From Siniperca chuatsi (taxonomy: Eukaryota > Chordata > Actinopteri > Centrarchiformes > Sinipercidae): a DNA stretch of 64,000 nt. The notes below the pieces were generated by a model that worked only from the letters and a program-made list of their open reading frames with translations, was not told where the DNA came from and did not search any database. The position numbers and the translations under genes are program-made. Below, piece after piece: positions 38,933-50,764 of this stretch. Numbering within the stretch: position 1 is the first letter of the stretch; every line of letters begins with the position of its first letter. The stretch is taken from NCBI RefSeq assembly GCF_020085105.1, contig NC_058051.1:25949455-26013454 (forward strand), given 5' to 3'.

Positions 38933-41729
38933 CAGGCATGTATGAAGGCAGAGACTGGTTGGGATCCAGCTGTATGTCGTTATCAGACAACAGATCAGCT
39001 CGGTGTCTGTGGCTAGTGGCACTTTTGTCATGTGATTTGTTTTCACCCTCCAGGGCCATGGGGATTTGGCAAAACCCTTCCCAAGACACATTTGTTTCTG
39101 CGTAGTTAGGAGAGACGGAGATGGTGACGCAGTCATTTCTGGGCTGGACTTCTCCTCAACCAGTACACAGCTTGCATCACTCCCCCTCTCTCTGTGTCTG
39201 TTTATCTCTCTATCTGTCTCTCTCTTGGAGAAAGAAGGGGCTAAATGTCATGGCTCAGGATCAGAGAGAGAGAAAAGGAGGAGAAAGAAACGGAGAAAGA
39301 GAGAGGGAGAAAGAGAGAAGTTGTTTACCTTGCTCTCTTGGTGACTCTGCTTTGGCTTCTCTCCAGTTCACATGCACTGGACGTCCTAAAGCTGCTGCAT
39401 CACAGGCCAGCGTGCCAAAGCTTGGTTCTCATTGGATGGGAGGAGCCCCCCTGACTCCACAAGCCGCACAGCAGTGCTTTATTGGCTTAGTACAAGCAAG
39501 CAGCTGGAGTTCAACATCTGATTGGTTAAGAAGCGCTTTTCTCTTATTCAAAGGTTTTGTAGTTGCAGAAACACTTTTCCATGGATACACAAGTACTATG
39601 TATGTTTATATGGGTTGACCTGTTAATATATTAATTGTTAAAAAGCTAATCAGCTAGCTAGCAGTTTCTTTTGTGAAGTGATTATCATACATTTATCGTC
39701 TAGCCGATGCTGACAATTCTATCCGTACCTGCCTCTTATGATGCAGTGGGCCACCCTCAGGCATTGGTACCTCATTGTTTCACAGGTACCGTAATTTTGT
39801 AATCATTTCCTTAGAAGTTTCCTGAACAGGGAAAATGGAGACAATGGTCTAAGATATTATTTCAGTTTATATGCACATGTTGATTTCCAGATTAATTTCC
39901 TTGAAAGAACTGCTAAAATCTTAATGACTGGAAAAACTGACAGAGATCCACTTACAATTTCAACAAATTTCACATTTTCGCATGTGACCTGCAGTGCACT
40001 GACTAAAAAGAGTCTCTAAGCTGCACCAGCAAATAATCCGAATGAATGAATAGGAAGTGTACCAATCAAACACTGTCTCAATTTTTTCCAAGAATTCATA
40101 CCAATTCAAGTTACATACTCCCGTCCGGGAACCTTCCTACAAATTTACAGTGACATATCAGTTCCTTTCTCGGAAATTATAGGAAACTATGGGGCCCGTA
40201 AAATAAAAAAAAAAGTGTTACCCAAACCTTTCTGTTCACTCTGAACTGTCAGTAAAAGAGAGCTGCTCAGCATCTTCTGCACAGCGTGCATGCCTCACAC
40301 TACCTACCATCACTACCTGTGCTGAGGGTGGCAACCACAGGAAAGATGTAACTCACTAGGCAAGAGAGGTCTTCACGTTTTCATGGCTGGGAGTCCAACA
40401 TCCAAAAGATGCCACATTTCTGAGATGATGCAAGAGCATGTGGGGCTGCATTGCAGCTCCTGCTTCTACAGTCAGCGCCTTTCTCTCTCTTTTTCTCTCG
40501 CTCTCTCTTCTAAATGTGCTGATGGTATAATATACTGTATACTATCGCTGCCTATTTATTTTTCTTTTGTAAAGATTATCATAAAGAAGAAGATGATTCT
40601 TTGCGTTAGTACTCTCCCTGTCACCTCACCACTATGGGAGGGTCATTCCTTATGAATGAGTTAACACTGCACTTAGTTAGTCTACCAGTCTGTGTAGGCT
40701 ACACATCAATACAAGGCGTAATCGTGACACACAGTCAGACAGAAGTACACTATTCCAGCTTCCGTGCAGACAATTGATTCGTGATGTGTATTTTTTTTAA
40801 CAATAAGCTTTATTTTAACTTGGTAGTATTTTGTAGATGTGTTTAAAAGTACAACTGTAAGCTAACAAATTGCTTATCATGCACGTTTCACTGCAGTTTA
40901 CTCACTTAGAGGTTTACTGTTAGTATTATATTCCTATTTCTCTGTAAATAAGGACTGCTGTGAAGATATTCACCCCTATGGGTTTCCCCAGGGTGCTTCA
41001 CTGTTCCTGTCGTTGACCACTCTCCAAAGGCCTCCTGTCCCTTTAAATCTTTTATAAGCATTACACAACAGGTCCAGTGGCACACAAGCAACAAACAACC
41101 CGAAAAAGAAAACTGACAGGGTTGGGTTGAGCCAGCCAGGCGAAGGAACCAGACACCTACTGACAGACAGGCCCTCTGATCAGAGCCGTCACTGTGGCTA
41201 CAGTGCAAACACACACACATACATAGCCTTGCACACCCTCACACACAAACAGCCCTGTGATGGCTTGGCCTGGTCCATCTGAAGCCTGATAAGGACTTTT
41301 AGGGCTGTGGGGATTTTGTCCTTCCTCCTACTGTGAAAATCAAAGTAAATCACATCTGATGTTTTGAGGCTGGGGCTAGGCTTCCCTAGTTTGGCTTTAA
41401 TCAGTTTCAAGGCAAGTAGCATTTGTGGGAGTTGTCATTGTAAACATGAAGAAATGAAGGCAGACTGTGAGTGGGTGTGTGTTCTGGAGGGACAGGGGGG
41501 TTTGAAGCAAGACAATGAATTGTCAGTGGTCCTTTCACCTGCATGCAAAGAGTAAAAACAGCAGTTTATTAGAAACGGTCGGGTATTATTGTACTTTGTT
41601 GAAGCACAAGTCAGTGAACTGGCCACTACCTGTCCTTGCCCCACCCTCTCTGTGTATTGTAGCTGCGTGTCTGCGTCATGGCTCTCATTGCCAGCGATTG
41701 ACTGGCACTTCCTTGCTTTTCCCTTGTAG

Positions 41730-41820
41730 TGGCTGGAGAGCAATGCGCGATCATCCTCACTAGTCCACCGAGCAACAGAGAGGAGAGGACTTATCGAGGT
41801 CTGTCTGCGTAGAACTGCAG
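41730..41820 (+). ncRNA. Candidate host-transcript internal exon just upstream of mir-29b
   Basis: A 91-base segment with a strong acceptor (CCTTGCTTTTCCCTTGTAG) and a strong donor (CTGCAG|GTGAGC). It has no sustained reading frame and lies 1.2 kb before the mir-29b hairpin on the same strand. A non-coding exon of the primary microRNA transcript is the simplest reading. Confidence 0.45.
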
Positions 41821-42989
41821 GTGAGCCTGTATGTGAAAGACATACATTGGCAGTGTTCTGTGTGTCTGTTCTTGTTTGGCCCTTCACATATCCGTGAAGC
41901 TTGGATCAAGTATCAGATCAGTCGTGTGGGCGTTAGAGAGAAATAGATTGAGAGAGAGGGGTGTTCTGGTGCTTTTCCATTTCATCTCTCTCTCACTCTT
42001 CCTTCATCTGCTTCCCTCCTCTCTGCTTTCTGGCGTGAAACATGGCAGTGAATCAAACTTCTTTCTGGGCACAAGCATGAGCCTAAACCATCCCAGAGTG
42101 CATTAGATTTGAGGTCTCTGACAGTCTCCAAAATCCTGTCAGGCTTCCCTGGAACATCATCTTGGTCCAGTCATAAATAAGGTAGAGACAAACAAAATTT
42201 AAAGCTTACTGTGCCTATTACTACTTCAATGACACGCATCAGCGTAATGGAGACCAATGAGCCATTGTTTTGAAAAAGTAATTGCATACGGTAAGGCTTC
42301 TGGATGAACTTAGATTTAATACAACAATGCCTCTAACAGCTGTTATCCCTTCAGTGTCCTCTCATATCTTATTTAAGTCAACTTTCCCAACTGAGAGAAG
42401 GAACCAGCCTAACAGTCTATTGTGATTAAATGTCACGCATATTTGTGTAATTATTGTGGGTGTTTGGTTAATGCATAATTCACATCTGCAACATGCAATG
42501 GATTGTTTCTACATTTCATACAATTACTTACATTCAACTGTTCCATGAGAGATGTCTTTCTCTTTGTGGATGTGTCATGAGTACCACTCCTATCCCTTGA
42601 CGATTTCAGGTGATGAAATAGATGTCTAACTGTTAATACTTTATTGCTTTACATCTACAGTATCTTTCTTAGGCTCTGTATTAATTACAGTACATGCGGA
42701 TATCAAGCTACCTGTGCATCTGCTGCTGCATCTGAACCACTCCTATGTTCTCTCAAATAGCTTTCCGTTTCAATTAATCTAACTGAAATGTTTCTGAAAT
42801 CCCCAAAAGGCAGTCCTGGTTGTACCACATCTATTACAATGGTGAATCACATTGTCTTGTTTCTTGTGTCAAACTAACAACATATTGTTTTCCACCATTT
42901 TCTGCTATAATTAATGTTATTTTCTATAAAAAAATTTTTAGATTTGAGGGTGTTTTACGCCACAGAAAGAAGCCTTCTGTCAGGAGTGC

Positions 42990-43071
42990 CCCCCTTGGAA
43001 GCTGGTTTCAGATGGTGGCTTAGAGTTGGTCATCTATCTAGCACCATTTGAAATCAGTGTTCTTGGGGTGG
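42990..43071 (+). ncRNA. mir29b: microRNA mir-29b precursor
   Basis: The 3' arm at 43039-43061 begins TAGCACCATTTGAAATCAGT and continues GTT, identical as far as I know to vertebrate miR-29b-3p, with seed AGCACCA. The 5' arm at 43001-43024 (GCTGGTTTCAGATGGTGGCT and on) is the expected miR-29b-5p-like star strand. The arms pair across a loop of about 14 bases, and the flanks CCCC and GGGG extend the stem. miR-29 represses collagens, other matrix genes and DNA methylation genes. It lies between cd34 and a CD46-like gene, as MIR29B2 does in human. Precursor ends are approximate. Confidence 0.96.
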
Positions 43072-43248
43072 GAAGTGTATTTCACTGGCCAGCAACAGAC
43101 AACTGTGAAGATTCACAAGAGGTGTCCAGAGATAAAGGTGAAATAAAGAGAAGATTTTCACCTGGAAAGTATCACTCCCTGAAGAACTACTCAGTGGGCT
43201 ACAAACCACCAGTCTACAGTGATGTTGTGACAGCTCAAGCTCTATGTC

Positions 43249-43336
43249 CTCTCTCCAAGGTTGACCGATTTCTTTTGGTGTTCAGAGTCTGCTTTTGTTT
43301 CTAGCACCATTTGAAATCGGTTACAATGAAGGACAG
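43249..43336 (+). ncRNA. mir29c: microRNA mir-29c/29a-type precursor
   Basis: The 3' arm at 43302-43323 begins TAGCACCATTTGAAATCGGT and ends TA, matching vertebrate miR-29c-3p. The same mature sequence is called miR-29a in some fish, so the letter is a naming matter. The 5' arm at 43262-43283 (TGACCGATTTCTTTTGGTGT and on) matches the miR-29c-5p pattern, and the loop AGAGTCTGCTTTTGTTTC resembles the human loop. It shares its seed with mir-29b upstream, and the two are probably processed from one transcript. Order 29b then 29c is as in human. Confidence 0.96.
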
Positions 43337-43514
43337 ATCTCATCATACCTTGAGGAGGATTTTGCAACTAAGCGGTGCCCTTTATTTTACTGACTAGATT
43401 GAAATTTTGTCACATTAATGTTTTAAAGCAAGTGAAAACAAAATTACTCTCACAGTGGCCTGTTAAGTACTCATCAATCCCGGATCTCTAATTGATATCT
43501 ACATTGATGTTTGC

Positions 43515-43790
43515 AGTGGAGGAAGAAGTATTCAGATCCTTTCTTAAATAAAAGTAACAATACCACAATGTAAAAATACTCATTTTGAGTAAAGCACTGC
43601 AGTAAAAGTACATAAGTATTAGCAAAACATATTGTTTTGTATATGAAACTTTAATCTGCAAAGTAACAACAGTCAAATGAATGTAGTCACGTAAAAAGTA
43701 CAATATTTCCCTTTTGAAATGTAGTGATGTAAGTATAAAGAAGCATTAAATTAAAATAGGTCAGTAGTACCTTAAAATTGTACTTTCACC
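43515..43790. repeat. Common percomorph interspersed repeat
   Basis: It starts GTGGAGGAAGAAGTATTCAG, then ATCCTTTCTTAAATAAAAGT and further words such as GTAAAAATACTC, GCAGTAAAAGTACATAAGT and TAAAAAGTACAATATTTCCC. I recall this pattern (GTGGAAGAAGTATTCAGATC... AAGTAAAAGTAGCAATACC) as one of the most frequent teleost repeats. It is non-coding and decayed, lying within the probable last exon of the mir-29 transcript. Confidence 0.65.
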
Positions 43791-44197
43791 ACCATTTGAA
43801 CAATTCTCTAGTCAGTGTCAAATCCACAAGGTGGCACTGTAATATAAAGTGTTAGAGGAATGATTTTTTGATAAGTCTCTGGACCCACAGTTTGTATTTA
43901 AAATATATTTAGAGTAGCTTTAGACTGTTTCCCTTTTTAATTATCACTGTTAAAAGATGTTCTGTTTCTTATAACTTGCTTAAAATATTTGGGATGTCTG
44001 GGACTTTCAGTTGGAAAAAAACAGTTCAGTAGTTTCTATTGCTCCATGTTAAATGTATAATTTAGTGATTGCAAATTGATGCTGTATATCATACAGTAGC
44101 TTATTTATGCATAGTCACACCTGTAGACTAGATTGGCTTACCTGTAATGTGGATGATAAAATTCATTTTTCTCACATATTAGAAACTGTGGCTGTAG

Positions 44198-44203
44198 AAT
44201 AAA
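44198..44203 (+). terminator. Possible polyadenylation signal of the mir-29 primary transcript
   Basis: AATAAA followed by GTGTGCTGCAATAGTTGCAA, then T-rich TTGTCTTTGTTGTTTCT, a GU-rich downstream element pattern. It lies 0.86 kb after mir-29c and 1.2 kb before the end of the convergent complement-regulator gene. Confidence 0.4.
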
Positions 44204-44209
44204 GTGTGC

Positions 44210-45410
44210 TGCAATAGTTGCAATTGTCTTTGTTGTTTCTCTTTGCTCTGTACCTGTAAGTAACTAACGTGTAAGCTCCCTTCTCAGTCACTGCATTTGA
44301 ACATGCAAAACATATGAAATAGCTGAATATACATGATGGGGTTGACAAAATAAGTTTCATTAACTTTTCAAGCACCATTGTTTGATAGCAAACTCCTACA
44401 CCTCAGTCAAACAAGATTTAGTCATGATAGAGATTTTCTGACAAATTTTAGTTTAATAAATAAAAAGCCAGGCAAGTGCACATTTTTTTCAGAGATCATA
44501 GTCTATACATCTTTGTTACCACAGACACAATATCTGTGTCCTAATAGTCTTTATGTATACATCTTCTGGTATTAAACTGAAACTTACCCTCCGGAAGAGA
44601 GATATCTACAAACAAATCATTTGGAGGGAGAAGAAAAAAAAAAAACCTCATGGAAAACTGATTAACTTAATTTGGTGAAGCTACAGGGCACAAAACAACG
44701 TGCCAATATTGAACATGGATAATTATTTAGCAGAAACATTAAGCTAAGGTAGGCCCGCAATTAAGCCTCCATTAACTAACAAGTGAGTTAACATTTATGC
44801 AATTCACAGGCAAACACACAACAACTGACAAGCTAAAAACACTTAGCTTTCTGCATTAAGGCATATGGAACATGCATTATGTTTAGGCACTGTGCCAGGG
44901 ACTGATTTACAGATCCTATTATCTCTGTAATGGTGGAAGTTGAATCTATAAGCCTGGAGGACTGATTTATCGGCTAGGAGCCAGCTGAATTTAAGATGAA
45001 CCATACAAACATTCTTTACTGATTTTGATTATTTTAAGCCATCACTTTAATTGAGCTATATTGGCCAAGCTGAGCTGTGCTCTGTACTATAGTGCAAGTT
45101 TAAAATCAGTGTTCAAGAGTCTCTAATAAACATTAAATCTCATTCCTTCATAATTTCAGAATAGAAAAACTTGTGATTTTGTAAAGGAAAGGGACGGCAT
45201 CCCAAACATCACTGAATTGAATTATGCAGAATAGGAAAAAGTAGTTATGAGCCTATCAAAGATGGAAATTATTGTCAACTAATCACTTAGAGCATGAACT
45301 AAGAATTGAGCTCAATTTGCTGATATTTTCAAATCTCAAGCCTGACTTTCAGAAATAAATTTTCAGAAGGTTTTACGAGCCAGTACATTCAAAGACGAGT
45401 CCAGTGACAT
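44210..45410. other. Convergent intergenic gap / 3' UTR of the CD46-like gene
   Basis: AT-rich DNA with no recognised exon. On the minus strand an ATTAAA variant signal lies at 45046-45051, about 370 bases after the proposed stop of the CD46-like gene, and could end its 3' UTR. Confidence 0.4.
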
Positions 45411-45418
45411 TCCTCTTC

Positions 45419-45473
45419 TCAACCAGTCCTCGTTACACCCAGTAATGTTGGAGCAACAGGACTGTGATGTTTA
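45419..45473 (-). CDS. CD46-like terminal coding exon (tentative)
   Basis: The acceptor is CTTCCCCGTAG with a long pyrimidine tract. Phase 2 entry completes an Arg codon, then KHHSPVAPTLLGVTRTG and TGA. It gives a 24-residue basic cytoplasmic tail. It is chosen by phase and acceptor quality; another downstream exon cannot be excluded. Confidence 0.45.
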
Positions 45474-48400
45474 CTACGGGGAAGAAAAAAAAAAGAGAGC
45501 AAAGTTATGTAAATTTTCATACAAATTGTAAAAACCCATAAAGCCCTGTGAAAGAGAACAAATTAACTGTTAAGGGTTTTAAGAGAAGTAAGGCATGCAG
45601 TTGTCCAACAGGTAAGGTAGGAGGCCAGGATAATATGGACGAGGGAAGAAAAACATTGGACATTAATAATACATCATGGACAAGCGACATGAAATAATAT
45701 GAAAGCTTCTGCCTAGACTATCACAAATTATTCTTGCTCATCACATCATTGTGTCTTCATTTGGTACAAGTGTGCTTGGTGGTCCATCTTCTTACCGAGA
45801 GTGCTACTGCCTCTCCATCTTTTGCATCGACCTTGTCAGGATTGCTCCTCCGAGAGCTGTAATCCAATAATGACTGGTCAACATTACTACTTATGTATAA
45901 CCAGGCAGACAAGAAGCAACACCTTACGGATGTCCAGAAAAATCCCCTCTGCACACACACACACACACAAGACTACACACCACCCATCTACAAAAAATAC
46001 CACACACACAGCCTGTCGGCTGCTAGCCTCATGCCTCTTACAGCCGAAATATCCAGATTTGTGTGTTACATTGAGATGCAAAATATTACCTGAGAGCAGA
46101 AATCAACAGGATACCATAAAGGACACAGATGGTTTATATTTATATGGCATGGCCCAGTGTTCCAAAATTTTATGAGATTAAATAAATAAATTAAAAAAAA
46201 CAAAACGACATGATCATTATAATGTTCATAGTTAAAAATGTGAAGATCCCACACACTGTTATTAACACACACACACACACACCTCTTCTGCAGAAAGAAA
46301 TATATGACTATAATACCACCAAATGCTCTGTTGTCACATTTTTAGCATATTTCATTAAATGGCCTCCATCTTTTTATCCACAGGATAACCCAATATTTAT
46401 GACATTATGGGCAACTGAATTTGCCTTTAGGGCCCAAATTGTGAAACTTAAATGCATATTCAAGTTTCACAAATTCAGGGTTCAGGGTTTGTTAAGTCTT
46501 CGATTTTGAAGTCACTCTCCTATACAGTGAGTTAGGAACTATGCACAAGAGAACTCTACCCCAACAGGAAACAAGCAGATGTTTCCTGGGAAACATTTCA
46601 GAAATATGACATACCAGCAATGACTACTTCCTAATTTGCAGAGATAAAATTATGTAAAAATCTAATTAACTGAACAGGAAATTTCAAGCAGAGAGTTTGG
46701 GTTGATTCTAAAATTATTTCAAAGACATTATGTGCCTTCTCTTTACCCAAGGTCAAGTTTGCAAATTACATTAACAATCTCAATTGGTTTTGCCCAATAA
46801 TAATAATAATAATAATAATAATAAGTTGCCAGATGTTCCTCTCAACAGACCCTACCTTGGGCAAATGTGTTGCACATAAGAAAATGCAAATGAAACATGT
46901 CATTTCTATGCCATTCTATTACTAGTATATTTGCTTCCTCTTTGGTCATGTAAATGTATGACATCCACAGAAACAGAATAGGAAACATTAAACGCAACCA
47001 ATTATTAACAAAAAATAAATAAAATCTAACCACTGCATAGGTAATTGTTAATACTTCGACATGCTTTATCATCTATGTTGCTGACCTCTACATTTGTTTA
47101 TCAACACATGATTAAAACCACCATAAGGCACTTGGGGCAGAGCTCTTTCTACTGAGTTACCTACCGCTCTGTGTAGAAGAGTGCTTTGGGGCTTATTACA
47201 GCGCACCCTTATGACAATTTACACTGTGTGGTAGAGAAAAATCAAAAGCCTTACAAAAAGCCCACAACTTCAACATGCAACACTTGGTAACACTTGACAG
47301 ACAAAAAGCATAGTGAAAATGCTGACTAAATACAAAGCACAGACAAAGTTTGGAGAAGCCCTGAGAAGGATCAAGCACTGTTAATGGTTGCGCATGACAA
47401 GGCCATTTCAAGGGTTAGTTGCCATATTTGAATGAGCAATTTACCGTTTTCTTTTCCTGAATAGCATGACTCCGACAATGAGGCCAAAAAAGATGAGTAC
47501 TATTTTGATGAGATAAAAAAAAGATGTTTGAAGATGATAATGTAAAAAAGATGATTGGCCAAAAGGCCAACAAATGTAGTGCCATTTAAATGCCTGACAC
47601 AATCTTAAAATGAAACAGATTAGATTGGTAATCCCAAAAAGCATTTCTTATATGAAATTATTGCAGCAAAACTATTACTATTGCTCTGTTACAATAGCAA
47701 TTCAGAAATGATTAGTTAAACCTTATATGAACCTTCCATAGCAAAATGGATATCATGTACAAAACACAAACCACAGTAAAGTGACAAAGTGACACATCCA
47801 GCCATTAGTTCATGAGTAAGTTCTAATGGCTGAATGTGTCACTTTGTTCTTATTTGTTGACCCAAATTAGAACATGATGCCCTCTCAAGAACTCCATAGT
47901 CTACTGTTAACTAACCATGCCTTCTGAGGCCATCATGGTCTTATTTATAACATTATCTCTTTACATTCTTGATCTACTGTTCAAGGAAGAAGTTGAAACT
48001 TACCTCCAAAAACAATACCCAACGTCGTACCCACGTTATTACCCTTATTGTCTGTAAAAAATAAAAATAAAACAATAAATAAGGACAGATAATGGTGTCA
48101 AACAGTGGTTTTGATTAAACTACAATGCCAATCTGCTACTGTTAAAAACAAATTAATCTAACATAAGAGATTACTTTGATGACTTACCAGGTGGGACAGT
48201 TGGGACAATAGAAGCTGAAGAGGAGAAGTACAGTTAAAACATAAAAAATCAAGTCCATCTACTGTGTCTTACATAGACATACGAACTGGTGCTGAGCAAT
48301 GTTTTGAGGAAATGTTAAGGTGTCAGTCATTATGATGAGATAAAGTGTTTGGCAGTGGCTAGTGTCTTGTGACTGCTGTGATTTAATAAGAGTGTGACTG

Positions 48401-50685
48401 GACTACATCAATTCAATTTGATTTATATACCGCCAATTCATAACAGAAGTTATCTCATTGCACTTTTCCTATAGAGCAGGTCTAGACCGCACTCTTTATA
48501 ATATTATTTACAGAGACCAAACAAATCCCACCATGAACTAGCATTTGGGACAGTGGCAAGAAAAAAAACGTCCTTTAAGAGGCAGAAACCTTGGACAGAC
48601 GTTCAATGAATTGCTCTTAACAGAGAAAATTCTATCATCAATGTTAAATCTGTTCAGGCAAGATTTTATCATGAAAAAACCTAAAAAAAAAAATAAAATA
48701 AAAAAATCAACTACATACTTATGATTACTGTAATTGTTATATTTAATGCTAGTTAAAACTGTCAGGGTTTTTGAATCAGGTGGCATATTGTTTTAGCTGT
48801 TTGGAGAGTGTTAAATTGTAAGTTGCAATTTCTGGTTAGATCACAAAATATTGACATTGCTCAGCCCTAATATAAACAGAAGCATTAGCACATCAATATT
48901 ACAGACAGATTTCTTGGTAAAGCAAAATTATGTAATTATTTGTAATTACAGTATATCATAGTGTAGTACCATGAAAAATCAACTGGGAAACTGTTTATGG
49001 ATAAAATAAAAATCAGACAGGAATGTCTGTTTTGGGCTAATCTTGTGAATTCAATACTTTACAAATCAAGGTACAGTATAGTGCTTCATCACATTCATGC
49101 AGGAAATTGTGTAAAAATGCAGTAATGCAATAAAACAGTCCTGATCATTGATTTAAACAGCTACCACACATCAACCAATCACCTTGTAGCAACATGAGCA
49201 GAAAATAGAACTATAAGGGCTTGTTTATGCTTTTAACAATATACCATCACTAGGATCAGTCTACACTAATTCCTTAACTCAAAACACAATGACAGCAATC
49301 TGACCCAAGATATATTCATTAGCTTGGATACTGTTAATTCAATTAGGCTGCAGAAAGTAGTTTAAATGCATTTCACGCACACCGTCTTTTATACAGAGGA
49401 GTAATCGTCTGCACTATTATAGTAAACTCCAATATCTTGTCAATAATTTGCAGTTTCTATTACCAATTCATGCTGCTGCTTTATCGTAGAAAAGGTTTCA
49501 GTCGTAGTCATCTGGACACTGTTTTCAGAATCAAGACGTTTCGGCTCCCATCCGGAAGTAATTCTCAATTGTGAAAAAATTGGACGGGAACTGGAAATTT
49601 AAGCTACTCTGAGTTACATAAGCCCTGCCCTCGACTTCCGGATGGGAGCCGAAACGTCTTGATTCTGAAAACAGTGTCCAGATGACTACGACTGAAACCT
49701 TTTCTACCATAGAACACTCCTGGACAAATGAGGGACTACACCGTCTTATTTTGAAGAATTTTGCTGCTACTTTATGTTTAACTTGGAGTTGTATGCTAAT
49801 TTAAATGTACTGGGTTATTCCAGCCTTATAGCACATACACACACACAAAGCACATACATACTTTCATATGGAACTTTTATATTAAGTGACCAGGCCCTCA
49901 CTCCCCTTCTCAAACTTCTGCCCATGAACAAAAAATAAGTAATTTTAAAAAGCTAAAATACTACACAGCAGCAAATTTGACTTTTTATTTTATTTAGTAA
50001 TTGATTTTTAAAACTTCACTTAAAACACCCAATTCTAATTTAATCTAAAAGGGATTAAGCCAATCACATGTAAGAATGTGATGGCATCTGGATTAGTACA
50101 AATTTGTGTTTTGATCATGTTCAACGTAACAGGTTGACTTTTACTTACAGACCTAAATCAAGTAGTAATATTCATTTGACTTACGTTTACATGTTGGAAG
50201 TCCAGGTGACCACTGACCATTTATCGCACATGTCTGGGTATCCGCTCCAGTCATAACATATCCAGATCTGCACTGGAATGTCACCGTATCCTTGTAACGA
50301 TAAGGGGGGCGAGAACCTCTAACCCAGTCAGCATTTTCTATATTAGGATCTTCACATTGTGACTCTGCAGGCAAATAAAAATTTTAAATGGAAATTAACC
50401 TTTTAAGAGTATGTGCGAGTATCAGGCACAGCTGAGATTACATTGGAAAAATGTTGAGAAAGGTTGGAAAAATTTAACACTTACTGGTACATTTTGGAGG
50501 ACCAGGCACAGATGTTCCAACATCTGAACATGCTATTGATACTGATCCATCGAGTGTCTTTTATCTACTTTTTTATTTCTTGACTGCACTGAAATTATTT
50601 CAATTTGTAATTGCACTCTGTATTTTCTGCTTTTATGTCCGAAGCACTGTATAAAGTGCTAAATAAATTATATAATAATAATTAA

Positions 50686-50764
<79 letters not shown>

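Larger units (their letters stand above)
37870..42989 (+). other. Repeat-speckled stretch upstream of the mir-29 hairpins
   Basis: Apart from the exon at 41730-41820, I see no protein exon. The stretch holds compound (TG)n at 38289-38383, (GA)n at 38904-38932 and purine-rich or pyrimidine-rich low-complexity blocks near 39180-39320. These create long false open frames (for example 39121-39618). It would be intron of the host transcript. Confidence 0.5.
32570..44215 (+). ncRNA. Candidate primary transcript (host lncRNA) of the mir-29b/29c cluster
   Basis: In human the two hairpins lie in a spliced non-coding host gene (MIR29B2CHG) transcribed in the same direction as CD34. Here the + strand shows a CpG-richer start, then exon-like segments with good splice sites: up to 32716 (TCG|GTAAGT), 33116-33202, 36794-36839 and 41730-41820. 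Both hairpins (42990-43336) follow in what may be a terminal exon, with AATAAA at 44198-44203. The existence of a + strand primary transcript is well supported by the hairpins. Its exact ends and exons are inferred from splice consensus alone. Confidence 0.5.
49330..50557. repeat. Tandem segmental duplication, downstream copy (CCP4b unit)
   Basis: This segment matches 51056-52363 in the same order: intron words (CACGCACACTGTCTTTTATA type), the CCP4 exon, its intron, and the 3' part of the CCP3 exon. It differs by the 277-base insert at 49485-49761, absence of about 350 bases present near 51425-51780, and scattered substitutions of roughly 3-5 percent. Homology ends abruptly inside the CCP3 exon copy at about 50557. 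Confidence 0.85.

Noticed and set aside
39121-39618. 165-codon open frame on the + strand, the longest in the window
   Set aside because: It runs through pyrimidine- and purine-rich low-complexity DNA, has no recognised domain and no consistent splice context; low stop density explains it.
41435-41887. 150-codon open frame on the minus strand
   Set aside because: It overlaps the strong + strand exon at 41730-41820, shows no domain and lies within the mir-29 locus; probably chance.
32570-44215. Protein-coding gene between cd34 and the CD46-like gene
   Set aside because: Candidate exons are short and give only about 57 codons before a stop; the mir-29 hairpins explain the transcript without a protein.
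49660-49706. Hammerhead-ribozyme-like wording (CAGATGA... GAAAC) in the inverted-repeat element
   Set aside because: The core would need CTGATGA, and no proper stem II is formed by the eight bases between the motifs; treated as coincidence.
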